From positions 124,001-188,000 of the forward strand of contig NZ_JYNS01000002.1 of NCBI RefSeq assembly GCF_000934725.1: 64,000 nt of DNA, written 5' to 3'. Source of the stretch: Methyloterricola oryzae. GTDB lineage: Bacteria; Pseudomonadota; Gammaproteobacteria; Methylococcales; Methylococcaceae. The notes under the pieces are model-generated. The model saw nothing but the letters and a program-made list of their open reading frames with translations, was not told where the DNA came from and ran no database searches. Positions 1 through 7,463 of the stretch are shown here, in pieces (the first letter of the stretch is position 1; every line of letters begins with the position of its first letter). Made by a program: the position numbers and the translations under genes.

Positions 1-306
1 GGAATGCAGGCCGAACAGGAACACGTAGCCCATGCCCAGCATGACCCCCAACTGCGCCAGGATGCCGGTGAGCTTGGGCCCGAAGTGGTCGGCCAACATG
101 CCCAGGGGGATGCGCAACAGGGCGCCGCAGAGGATCGGAATGGCGACGACGGTGAACTTTTCTTCAACCGGCATCCCCAGTTCCTGGGTGATGTACAGGG
201 ACAGGGGGCCCAGCATGACCCACACCATGAAGGAGACGTCGAAATAGAGAAACGCGGAGAGCAGGGTGGGCCAGTGGCCGGCTTGTTTGAATTCGCGGAA
301 GTTCAT
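1..306 (-). CDS. narK: NarK-family nitrate/nitrite MFS transporter, 5' part only
   Basis: N-terminal 102 codons of an inner-membrane major facilitator protein; the rest lies beyond the left edge of the window. The start MNFREFKQAGHWPTLLSAF and the following segment ending in WVMLGPLSLYI match the opening of NarK/NasA nitrate transporters, which begin with 'hWpTll.aFlyFd.sFm.WvmlGpl'. The first two membrane helices and the loop motif LRIPLGMLADHFGPK (the MFS G-x-LaDr-G signature between TM2 and TM3) are visible. It lies 75 bases downstream of the NrtA/NasS-like gene with no terminator between them, so the two are probably co-transcribed from the sigma54/ANTAR-controlled promoter upstream. Its likely role is nitrate uptake for assimilation. 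Antiport and symport subtypes cannot be told apart from this fragment. Confidence 0.9.
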   Translation of the reverse strand, partial: MNFREFKQAGHWPTLLSAFLYFDVSFMVWVMLGPLSLYITQELGMPVEEKFTVVAIPILCGALLRIPLGMLADHFGPKLTGILAQLGVMLGMGYVFLFGLHS

Positions 307-381
307 GTTCGGTCCTGTTGGTGGGTTGAAGTGCTCAATGCCACGGGTCGAGGTGTTAAGTATCCCGTTCCGCGGGGCTGC

Positions 382-1674
382 CTAGTGTTCGTGACAACCC
401 GGTCTGGAGGTGGGCGGGTTGTCTGGCCTGGCGCCGGAGGGGTCGAAGACCGCGCCGTCCAGAAAACGGTCCGGCCCCAGGTCGAAGCTGTCGTTGTGGG
501 TGGCGAGCAGCCAGCTTTGCTCGTGTATGCCTTCCGGCTTGCCGTTTTCGGGCGGGCAAGGGAGCCCGAGGACGGCCGCGGCACGGCGGTAGATGTCCGG
601 CCGATAGATTTCCGCCGCCAGGGCTGGAACGTCCAAGGGCGGCTGGATCTGCCCCCAGCGCAGCATCTGCGTGATGAGCCATTGGGCGTGCGAGACCCAG
701 GGAAAGTTGGCCGCATAGCGATGGAAGACATGGAAGTCCGGCATTGGCCTGATTTCGGTATCCCGGCGATGGCGGAACTGCCCGCACAAGCCGGCCTGCA
801 AGAGCTGCTCGGGCAGGTTGAGATATTCCGGCCGCGCCAGCAGCGTGGCCGCCTCCGCCCGATGTGCCGGGTCGTCCAGCCAGCGCGCGGCCTGTATGAG
901 GGCGACTACCAGGGCCAGGTGGGTGTCGGGGTAGCGCTCGGCAAAATCCCGGGTCACCCCCAGCACTTTCTCGGGGTGGTTGTTCCAGATGTCGTAGCTG
1001 CAGATCAGGACGCTGCCGACGCCTTCCTCCACGGCCACGGAATTCCATGGCTCTCCTACGCAGAATCCATCTATCCATCCTTCCCGTAACTGGGAGACCA
1101 TCTGTGGCGGCGGGATGACGCAGAGCTCCACGTCGTGGTCGGGGTCTATGCCGGCCGCGGCAAGCCAGTAGCGCAGCAGGTAGTTGTGGCTCGAGCAGGG
1201 AAACACCATGGCGAAGCGCATGGGTGGCTTGCCCCTTGCCTTGTCCTGTTCGATCAGGGTCTTCAGGGGGCTGGCGTCCTGGGGGCCGCGCCGGCACAAG
1301 GCGGGCTCAATCTCCTTGAGCCGTTGGTACAAGGGCTCTGCGACGGTGATGGCATTTCCGTTCAGGCTCATGGAGAACGCGGTAACCATGGGCATCTGGA
1401 AAGCATCTGCGCCCAGACTGGCCGCGATGGGCATTCCCGCCAGCATTTGACCACCGTCCAGGGAGCCGAAGCAGACCTTGTCCCGGATGTTGGCCCAGGA
1501 GGGCTCGCGCGTCAGCGTGACCTCGAGGCCGCAGGCGCCAAAGAAGCCCATTTGCTGCGCAACCACGAGCGGTGCGCAGTCGCTCAAAGGAATGAAGCCA
1601 AGGTTCAGGTGCGGGTGCTCCGGCGCAGCCCGCCAGGCCAGTGGCTTGGGCACAGTATCTGTTGAGCTGTTCAA
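382..1674 (-). CDS. NrtA/CmpA-family nitrate-binding protein, probably a cytoplasmic NasS-like sensor
   Basis: 430-aa member of the NrtA/CmpA/NasF substrate-binding family. LGFIPLSDCAPLVVAQQMGFF near residue 26 and the later CVGEPWNSVAVEEGVG segment are family hallmarks. The N terminus (MNSSTDTVPKP) has no hydrophobic signal, Tat motif or lipobox, so the protein should stay in the cytoplasm. In that respect it resembles NasS, the nitrate sensor that holds the ANTAR antiterminator NasT, rather than periplasmic NasF/NrtA. The start is a TTG at 1672-1674, preceded by AGGAG eight bases upstream; no in-frame ATG is nearby. It is the first gene after the two-hairpin leader and is followed by narK. 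No nasT is in the window. A periplasmic role would need an unrecognised export signal. Confidence 0.82.
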   Translation of the reverse strand: MNSSTDTVPKPLAWRAAPEHPHLNLGFIPLSDCAPLVVAQQMGFFGACGLEVTLTREPSWANIRDKVCFGSLDGGQMLAGMPIAASLGADAFQMPMVTAFSMSLNGNAITVAEPLYQRLKEIEPALCRRGPQDASPLKTLIEQDKARGKPPMRFAMVFPCSSHNYLLRYWLAAAGIDPDHDVELCVIPPPQMVSQLREGWIDGFCVGEPWNSVAVEEGVGSVLICSYDIWNNHPEKVLGVTRDFAERYPDTHLALVVALIQAARWLDDPAHRAEAATLLARPEYLNLPEQLLQAGLCGQFRHRRDTEIRPMPDFHVFHRYAANFPWVSHAQWLITQMLRWGQIQPPLDVPALAAEIYRPDIYRRAAAVLGLPCPPENGKPEGIHEQSWLLATHNDSFDLGPDRFLDGAVFDPSGARPDNPPTSRPGCHEH

Positions 1675-1697
1675 GAGTCTGCTCCTGGAGAGTGGGC

Positions 1698-1759
1698 AAA
1701 AAAAAAGACGCCTGCGAGCCGACTGTCAAAAAAACTGACAATGCCTCGCGGACGCCTTT
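1698..1759 (-). terminator. Intrinsic terminator of the nitrate leader (attenuator)
   Basis: On the minus strand, GGCGTCCGCGAG (1756-1745) pairs with CTCGCAGGCGTC (1718-1707). That gives 12 positions with one mismatch and two G-U pairs, and AAA (1759-1757) can extend the stem against the first Ts. A nine-T run follows at 1706-1698. A smaller inner hairpin (TGTCA/TGACA) fills the loop. The 5' arm overlaps antiterminator hairpin P2. The start codon is 24 bases past the T run. Confidence 0.8.
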
Positions 1760-1790
1760 GTCCGTGACAGCTTCGCCGCCGTTGGCGAAA
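1698..1790 (-). promoter_or_regulatory. ANTAR-type antitermination leader RNA (two A-G hexaloop hairpins plus terminator)
   Basis: Read on the minus strand, two small hairpins follow each other. P1 is TTTCGCC/GGCGAAG (1790-1784 with 1777-1771) with the hexaloop AACGGC. P2 is CGGAC/GTCCG (1764-1760 with 1753-1749) with the hexaloop AAAGGC. A six-base linker separates them. Both loops have A at position 1 and G at position 4, the defining feature of RNA bound by ANTAR proteins (NasR, NasT, EutV, AmiR). The loop and 3' arm of P2 are also the 5' arm of the terminator stem, so P2 and the terminator exclude each other, as in the known nasF and eut leaders. The predicted sigma54 start at about 1800 leaves P1 some ten bases into the transcript. 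Binding by a NasT-like protein would allow read-through into the nitrate genes. Confidence 0.85.
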
Positions 1791-1810
1791 CTGCCTTTCA
1801 AATTGAATAA

Positions 1811-1827
1811 AGCAGTAGTTGTGCCAG
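1811..1827 (-). promoter_or_regulatory. Sigma54 (RpoN) promoter of the nitrate operon
   Basis: Minus-strand CTGGCACAACTACTGCT matches the RpoN consensus YTGGCACG-N4-TTGCW with few mismatches. The invariant GG (1825-1824) and GC (1813-1812) are exactly ten bases apart. Transcription would start near 1800, just before antiterminator hairpin P1. Nitrogen assimilation genes are classic RpoN/NtrC targets, so the context agrees. Confidence 0.75.
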
Positions 1828-1900
1828 CCTCAATGGCATTTATGGGTATCTATAAATCAATGGCTTACTTATATCTTGGACGGGATACGCCGATGAATCC

Positions 1901-1937
1901 GCACCATTGCAGGGCCGGATTGCCCAATATGTGCGCA
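1901..1937 (-). promoter_or_regulatory. Possible NtrC enhancer sites
   Basis: At 1921-1937 the minus strand reads TGCGC-N7-GGGCA, close to the NtrC dyad TGCAC-N7-GTGCA, centred about 129 bases upstream of the predicted start. A second, weaker GGTGC-containing box (TGCAATGGTGC) lies at 1901-1911, about 106 bases upstream. The spacing resembles glnA enhancers. Neither box is perfect. Confidence 0.45.
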
Positions 1938-2439
1938 GCTGGCAGCGTTCGGGAGAAAACGGGAGGTCGTGTCGGAAAATTTTCCAGTGACGGCCCAAGA
2001 TCAGTGGCCCTGTCGGAAAGCTCATAAAATTCAACAGACTAATGGTTGGCTTTGAAATTGCTTGATAGGAGTTGTGGTTCTTTAACGAAGCCCGAGAGCT
2101 CCACCCGGCGACTCTTTCAAGGTGTTCCCACCTCGCTCATCGAGCGTTACGAGTCGCCCAGGCAGTAAACTAGGAGAGCTGAGGCGGTGCGGAAGCCGCC
2201 AAAAACCCAATCGAGCGCGAACGTGCAGGGACAGTACGCAGGGACCTCATGAAGGCGGCCAAGTGCCGCCTTCCCAGCGTCCGGCGCGATCCGTGCGCTT
2301 CCCATTCCTCAAGATGATGCGTCAGTTCCCTAACTGCGCGGAATTCTTCACCCCTTCAGCGGTAATTTTTCGCATAGACACACCTGCTGGTGCCCTTACG
2401 ATGACAGTCCTCGGGCTGTTGTGGGCTAGGGGGCAACCA
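1938..2439. other. Intergenic stretch without a recognisable gene
   Basis: Between the NtrC-like boxes and the dioxygenase-like gene. The reading frame of the downstream gene is open from 2122, but residues before 2440 resemble nothing and have no ribosome binding site, so this is treated as untranslated. A GC-rich dyad (GGCGG...CCGCC) lies near 2182-2200. No promoter could be assigned with confidence. Confidence 0.4.
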
Positions 2440-3504
2440 ATGAAGGTTTCGGCATGGAATTATTTGAGCAGTTTCGCCAGGTTAGGTTTCAGTGGCGGGT
2501 CCTGGGGCTGGGCCGATCCCTGGGCGGGGGGAACTGAGAAGAGGGTCCGGTACGGCCAGTCCCCGCTGGGTGAGCCCGTCAGCCTGGGCAGGGTTTGGGA
2601 GGTGGCACTGGCTGCTAGACACAGGGCCGTCCTGTATAAACAGGCGGTGGGTGCTCCATCGCCGGTTGCGGAGCCTCAGGCCTTCTTGGGCTATTGCCGG
2701 CATCTAGCCGGCTATCTGCCCGACAGTATTGCCATGGCCTTGACCCTGTTCCGCAGCGATCCCGGTGCACCCGGGACGCTCCTGCTGCGCGGGCTGCCAC
2801 TGGACACCAATCCGTCAAATCCAGGTCCGAAATCTCTAAAGCCGCTTGCCGAAAGGGTCGTCGCGGAGGCGGTGCTCGGTGCGTTGGCGTGCGTACTGGG
2901 TGTTCCGGATGCAGCGGATGGGCGCCAAAACAGCGCAGCGGCGGAGAATTTGATCCTTAACGGTGATATCTATCCGGATACGAGTGGGCCGAAAGGTTTG
3001 AGGACCGCGGCTGCGCATCGCGCGATTCCGCCCTCCTTTCTGCTTTACCTGCGCGCCGCTCAGGACCAACGCCGGACCCTGAGCATTGACGTGGCCACTG
3101 CGAAGGAAGCCGTGGACACGCTGGCCGAGGAGGAAGCGGTGCTATTGCGTCAGCCGCTTTTTCGCATGGCCGAAAACTGCGGGGCCGATGCGGCGGGCAT
3201 GCGGCGGATCTGGTCCTGCCCCCATCCCTTGCTCTGGGACGAGGCCGGGAGCCTGCATACGCGCCTCGGCGGCTCCGGCATCATGGCCGTCAGTCCGGAA
3301 GCGGAAGCAGCCCTGCGAGCCTACCAGGCTGCCTTGGTCTCAGCGACCCGGCAGGTGAAAATGCTTCCAGGGGACGTGTTGGTGATCAACAATCGCAAGG
3401 CCGTCCATGGCCCTATCGCGCCGGTTGGCGGCAGCAGCGAAGTGCCAATTGGCCCAGTGTTGAGGAGGTGGGTGATGGCAGCCCGTGGCGCCCGAGGCGG
3501 CTGA
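2440..3504 (+). CDS. TauD/clavaminate-synthase-like protein with a degenerate iron site
   Basis: 354 aa from ATG 2440, which has GGGGG seven bases upstream; the open frame runs further 5' but without family similarity. GTLLLRGLPLD in the middle and GDVLVINNRKAVHG near the C terminus are typical of the TauD/TfdA subgroup that includes L-asparagine oxygenase (AsnO) and clavaminate synthase. Those enzymes use Fe(II) and 2-oxoglutarate to hydroxylate amino acids or peptides. The distal iron His (AVHG) and a candidate 2-oxoglutarate-binding arginine near the end are present. At the expected HxE/D motif before the PxxFLLYLRA strand, however, the sequence reads LRTAAAHRA, so the first two iron ligands seem lost and the lid segment looks shortened. 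It may be a pseudoenzyme, a decaying gene, or use other ligands. It converges with a small gene 18 bases away. Confidence 0.6.
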   Translation: MKVSAWNYLSSFARLGFSGGSWGWADPWAGGTEKRVRYGQSPLGEPVSLGRVWEVALAARHRAVLYKQAVGAPSPVAEPQAFLGYCRHLAGYLPDSIAMALTLFRSDPGAPGTLLLRGLPLDTNPSNPGPKSLKPLAERVVAEAVLGALACVLGVPDAADGRQNSAAAENLILNGDIYPDTSGPKGLRTAAAHRAIPPSFLLYLRAAQDQRRTLSIDVATAKEAVDTLAEEEAVLLRQPLFRMAENCGADAAGMRRIWSCPHPLLWDEAGSLHTRLGGSGIMAVSPEAEAALRAYQAALVSATRQVKMLPGDVLVINNRKAVHGPIAPVGGSSEVPIGPVLRRWVMAARGARGG

Positions 3505-3522
3505 GGTCAGATCGGATGGCAA

Positions 3523-3741
3523 TCAGCCGAGGGGGCTGCCGGCCGCGGGCGAAGGCTTGGGGGCTGCGGTCTCACCGTGCCGGCATGTCCCGGCATCCGG
3601 TGTCTGCAGGATGAGGGTCCAGCCCTCGGTTGCGGCTTTCAGCGCAGCGCTGCCAAGAGGCGTCGCATTGAAGCCGGTTCGCTTGCGCAGCGTGGCCTGC
3701 GCGGCGCTTTCGGTGTTCGCGTTCATTGCAAGCTGTGTCAT
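3523..3741 (-). CDS. Small hypothetical protein, 72 aa
   Basis: Starts at ATG 3741 with a good GGAG five to six bases upstream. The product MTQLAMNANTESAAQATLRK... has a charged/Ala-rich first half, a short apolar patch (GWTLILQ) around residue 44 and a Pro/Ala-rich tail, with a single Cys. There is no signal peptide and no recognised domain. It converges on the TauD-like gene. It could be a small peptide substrate or simply an orphan ORF; the ribosome binding site is the main support. Confidence 0.35.
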   Translation of the reverse strand: MTQLAMNANTESAAQATLRKRTGFNATPLGSAALKAATEGWTLILQTPDAGTCRHGETAAPKPSPAAGSPLG

Positions 3742-3894
3742 GAAATCTCCGTGGGCATCCGGTGCGTCCCGCATCTATGCTGGTGGGCGCTCCCTCGTGA
3801 CTCGGAAATCAAATTCCCGATCAAGCTTAACTATAGGACATGCTTGAATTTTTGCCCGATGCGCCGTCAACCGGCCGCTCAGGGGACACTTAGC

Positions 3895-5493
3895 TCAGGC
3901 CCGGTCCGTGCGCGGCGCCTTCTGCAGCTTGCGCATTTCCACCGGCGCAACGCGAGCCTGCGCCGATACCTTGTCGTATATCTCGCCGAAGGCCTCACGG
4001 CAGTGGGGCAGACTTGCCCTCAGGCGATCGTAGGCGGAATGGTCGAACATGCGCCGAAAGCCCTCCCGGTCCAGACAGGTCTTGGCGTACAAGGCCTGGT
4101 AGCCGCCGTGATCCAGCACGAACTGCTCCAGCCTGGGCAGGGCGTCGACGCTGTCGAATTCGGGCTTGCGCACCATGCCGTAGGCGCCGACATCCACGAA
4201 CAGTTCGTCAAGGCTGCCATCCTCGCGGCGGTGGGGATGCACCAGGCCCAGATGCTCCGGGTTGTCCGGTATGGCCATGGGGGACAGCCACAGCGGGTAT
4301 ACCCCGAAATGCCGGTCAAAGTACTCAATGGAAGCCTTGAGATGCCGCATGGGCATCAGCATGTCTTGCAAGACCTGGTATTTCTCGCTCAGCCGCCGGG
4401 TTGTCTCGGTTTCCGTGTACTTGAGCAGGCCGATCTTGGGCGGCAGCGCCCAGCCGAGGAGATAGCGGAACAGCGGATGATTGCCGAAGGGGATGATCTC
4501 TTCCATCATCCAGAAATAGCTGCGGGTGTGGCGATGAAAGTAATGGCGTAAGGGCAGGTACTCGACACCAACACGGTCTTGCTCCAGATAGTTTCGGACC
4601 TGCCGGTAGAACCAGGGCTGGTACCAGCGACCTATGGGATTCACCGGGCCATCCCCATCCGGCGCGGCGGCCAGTCGGCCGCGCATGATGACCGCGCTGT
4701 CCCGGCTGTAGACCAGGCCTTCGACGAAATCGTTGCTTTCGGTGTCGCGGCTGGCCTGTTCGAAGGCTGCGACCATGGGCTCCAGGCCCCGTACGGGTTG
4801 GTATTCGATACGCACATAGGCTTGCGCGCGGACGAGCTTCAACTCGGCGGCTACCAAAAAGCCCAGGGTGCCGTGGCTCCAGGGCAGCAGGTAGAACAGC
4901 TCGGAGTTCTCCTGCGGACTGCAATGCAGCAACTCGCCGTCGGCGGTGACTACGTCCAAGGATAGGCAGATGTGCTGGAACAGGCCGTGCTTGTGGCTGC
5001 TGCTTTCCACCCCGAAGCCCATGATCAGGCCGCCTACGGTGAGATCGTCCAGTTCCGGCACCACCGCCAGGGTCCAGCCGCGGCGCAGCAAATACCGTGA
5101 CAATTCGCCCATGGTCACCAGTGGCTCCACCGCCACGCAGCCGCGTGTTTCGTCCAGGTGCAGGATCTGGTGCAGGTCGACGCGTATATTGCGGTGGGTC
5201 AGCTTATAGCGCGGCACCATCTCGCTCATGGTCTGCCAGCCGGAACGGGCGGTGCAGAGCTTCTCCTGCGCGCCCTGGGCTTTCCATTCCCGGATTTGAG
5301 CGATCACTGTGGCGACCCGCTCTTCGTGACGTTGCGGCGCATCGCTCAAGACGCGCTCCAGCCGGCGTCTGGCCCAGGTCCAGCCGTTGTAGGCCAGGGA
5401 CAGGGGAAGCAGGAACAAGGTGGCGAAGATGCCGCGGTAGTGGGTGAGCAGGTGCTCGAACAGGCGCGAGCCAGTCGAAGGTTCAGATCTCAA
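3895..5493 (-). CDS. Sterol C-24(25) reductase, DHCR24 (seladin-1) family
   Basis: 532-aa FAD-dependent oxidoreductase strikingly like animal DHCR24, which reduces the C-24 double bond of the sterol side chain using NADPH. Recognisable shared blocks include VEPLVTMG (residues 123-129), PELDDLTVGGLIMG (146-159), ESSSHKHGLFQHIC (163-176), the PWSHGTLGFLVAAE FAD-domain block (about 204-217) and PLRHYFHRHTRS further on. A single membrane anchor (about residues 20-36) precedes the FAD domain, as in the human enzyme, and length fits (human 516 aa). It is the last gene of an operon with a TolC-MacA-MacB exporter, 33 bases after the permease gene. Sterol synthesis is known in some Methylococcales. 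No cyclase or squalene epoxidase gene is in the window. Confidence 0.88.
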   Translation of the reverse strand: MRSEPSTGSRLFEHLLTHYRGIFATLFLLPLSLAYNGWTWARRRLERVLSDAPQRHEERVATVIAQIREWKAQGAQEKLCTARSGWQTMSEMVPRYKLTHRNIRVDLHQILHLDETRGCVAVEPLVTMGELSRYLLRRGWTLAVVPELDDLTVGGLIMGFGVESSSHKHGLFQHICLSLDVVTADGELLHCSPQENSELFYLLPWSHGTLGFLVAAELKLVRAQAYVRIEYQPVRGLEPMVAAFEQASRDTESNDFVEGLVYSRDSAVIMRGRLAAAPDGDGPVNPIGRWYQPWFYRQVRNYLEQDRVGVEYLPLRHYFHRHTRSYFWMMEEIIPFGNHPLFRYLLGWALPPKIGLLKYTETETTRRLSEKYQVLQDMLMPMRHLKASIEYFDRHFGVYPLWLSPMAIPDNPEHLGLVHPHRREDGSLDELFVDVGAYGMVRKPEFDSVDALPRLEQFVLDHGGYQALYAKTCLDREGFRRMFDHSAYDRLRASLPHCREAFGEIYDKVSAQARVAPVEMRKLQKAPRTDRA

Positions 5494-5526
5494 GGAAGGT
5501 CTCCGGATGCGGGATGGTGCTGCGAA

Positions 5527-6750
5527 TCACTGATAGCGCAAGGCTTCGATAGGTTTGAGGTCGGCGGCGCGGCGGGCGGGATAAAACCCGAAAAACACGC
5601 CAACGGCGGCGGCGACGCCGAAGGCCAGCAGTACCGAGCCCATGGTCACCACCACAACCATCTCGGCGAAATGGCTCACGGCCCAGGCGCAGCCGATGCC
5701 GAGTAGCACGCCGATGAGGCTGCCCGAGACGGAAATCAGGACCGCCTCGAACAGGAATTGCAAGAGGATGTCGCGGCGGCGCGCGCCGATGGCCACGCGG
5801 ATGCCGATTTCGCGCGTGCGCTCGGTGACCGAGACCAGCATGATGTTCATGATGCCGATCCCGCCCACCAGCAGCGAGACCGAGGCGATGGCGCCCAGCA
5901 TGCCCGACATGACTTTGGTAGTGGCGGCGGCGGCCTGTGCCATGGCGGTGAGGTTGCGCACGCTGAAATCGTCGTCCTGTTCCTCGCGGATGCGATGGCG
6001 CGTGCGCAGCAAGTCCGTGAGGCTGCGTTCCAGGCGGTTCATCGCCTCGGCCGACTTGGCCTTCACCATGATGAAGCGCACCATGCCCGGAAACTGGTTG
6101 CCGAACAACTGGCGCTGCGCCGTGGTGACCGGCACCAGCACGGTATCGTCCTGGTCCCGTCCGTCCAGGCTCTGGCCCTTGGGGTCCAGGACGCCCACCA
6201 CCAGGAAGGGGCTGTTCTTTATGCGGACCGTCTTGCCGACCGGGTCTTCGTCGCCGAACAGGTTGCTCACCACGGTCTGGCCGAGGAGGGCGACCCGGGT
6301 AACCGAGCGCACGTCGCTGTCGCTGAAAGGCTGGCCGTTGCTCACGGGCCAGTCGCGTACCTTGAGGTAGGCGGGGGTGGCGCCGGCCACGGTGGTGTTC
6401 CAGTTGCCGGAGCCGTAGACCACCTGCGCGGTGTTGGGCAGGATCGGGGTGACCGCTTCCACGTCCGGCAGATCGGCAATGGCCTGGGCGTCGGCCAGGC
6501 GCAGGGTGGGCACGGAGCCCGAACCCAGGCGCGCGCCGCCGGAGGTGGAGGAGCCGGACAGTACAATGAACAGATTGCTGCCCATGGAGGCGATGGATTC
6601 ATTGACGGTCAACTGGGCGCCCTGGCCAATGGCCAGCATCAATATGACGGCTCCGACGCCAATCACCATGCCGAGCATGGTCAAAAGGGTGCGCAGGCGG
6701 TTGGCGCGCATGGCGCCCCAGCCTTCACCCAGAAGGGCTCCCAGCATCAT
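5527..6750 (-). CDS. MacB-type ABC transporter permease (FtsX family)
   Basis: 407 aa. An N-terminal transmembrane helix (about 20-42, LLTMLGMVIGVGAVILMLAI) is followed by a MacB periplasmic core domain (about 45-250). Three C-terminal helices form the FtsX domain, including the conserved SVTERTREIGIRVAIGARRRDIL block just after the second helix. This is the membrane half of a type VII ABC (mechanotransmission) exporter, which drives periplasmic substrates out through TolC. In E. coli MacB permease and ATPase are one chain; here they are two genes overlapping by four bases (ATGA). Substrate unknown; macrolides, lipopeptides or lipids are exported by relatives. Confidence 0.9.
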   Translation of the reverse strand: MMLGALLGEGWGAMRANRLRTLLTMLGMVIGVGAVILMLAIGQGAQLTVNESIASMGSNLFIVLSGSSTSGGARLGSGSVPTLRLADAQAIADLPDVEAVTPILPNTAQVVYGSGNWNTTVAGATPAYLKVRDWPVSNGQPFSDSDVRSVTRVALLGQTVVSNLFGDEDPVGKTVRIKNSPFLVVGVLDPKGQSLDGRDQDDTVLVPVTTAQRQLFGNQFPGMVRFIMVKAKSAEAMNRLERSLTDLLRTRHRIREEQDDDFSVRNLTAMAQAAAATTKVMSGMLGAIASVSLLVGGIGIMNIMLVSVTERTREIGIRVAIGARRRDILLQFLFEAVLISVSGSLIGVLLGIGCAWAVSHFAEMVVVVTMGSVLLAFGVAAAVGVFFGFYPARRAADLKPIEALRYQ

Positions 6751-7463
6751 GCGGTGACTGCCCCGAGTATCTGAGCGACAGGGCCGTCGGCGGCCATGCG
6801 GCCATCGACGATGCGGATCAGACGCCGCGCATAATGGGCGATGTCGGACTCGTGTGTAACCAGTACGATGGTGATGCCGTTGTTCGCATTCAGCCTGTGG
6901 AAAATGCCCATGATCTCTTCACTGGTATGGGTATCCAGGTTGCCCGTAGGCTCGTCGGCCAGGATCAGTCGTGGCCCTGTCACCAGGGCGCGGGCAATGG
7001 CCACGCGCTGCTGCTGCCCGCCGGAAAGCTGGCTGGGGCGCCGTTCCGCCAGTCCGGCCAGGCCTACCGGTCCCAACATGTCCAGGGCGCGCTGGCGGCG
7101 CTGTTTGGCGCCCACTCCGGCGTAGATCAGGGGAAGGGCCACATTGTCCAGCACGCTGATGCGCGGCAGCAGGTTGAAGCCCTGGAATACGAAGCCGATG
7201 AGCCGGTTGCGCAACTCGGCCAGTTCATTGCCATCCAGCTCAGCGGTGTCGCGGCCGGCCAGGAAATAATGACCGGAACTGGGGGTGTCCAGGCAGCCCA
7301 GTATATTCATCAGGGTGGACTTGCCAGAACCGGAGTGTCCCATGATGGCCACGAACTCCCCCGGCTCGATGCGGAAGCTGACCTGATCCAGCACCGGCAC
7401 GGCGATGCCGCCGGGCGTTTCATAGGACTTCGCCAGGTTCTCGACGCGGACCAGGGTCATCAA
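6747..7463 (-). CDS. MacB/LolD-type ABC transporter ATPase
   Basis: 238 aa. Walker [10 protein letters not shown] at residues 42-50, signature LSGGQQQR at about 146-153, Walker B LILADEP at about 166-172 and the H-loop VTHE at about 202-205 are all intact, so the subunit should be active. The [10 protein letters not shown] segment after Walker A is typical of the MacB/LolD class. It overlaps both the adaptor gene upstream and the permease gene downstream by four bases, which implies translational coupling and a fixed stoichiometry. Confidence 0.93.
   Translation of the reverse strand: MMTLVRVENLAKSYETPGGIAVPVLDQVSFRIEPGEFVAIMGHSGSGKSTLMNILGCLDTPSSGHYFLAGRDTAELDGNELAELRNRLIGFVFQGFNLLPRISVLDNVALPLIYAGVGAKQRRQRALDMLGPVGLAGLAERRPSQLSGGQQQRVAIARALVTGPRLILADEPTGNLDTHTSEEIMGIFHRLNANNGITIVLVTHESDIAHYARRLIRIVDGRMAADGPVAQILGAVTA

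Noticed and set aside
4-1089. Long open frame on the plus strand (about 361 codons)
   Set aside because: It is antisense to narK and the NrtA/NasS-like gene, both of which show clear family motifs; the plus-strand product resembles nothing.
1840-2034. 64-codon minus-strand frame upstream of the nitrate leader
   Set aside because: It covers the predicted sigma54 enhancer region, has no ribosome binding site and no similarity.
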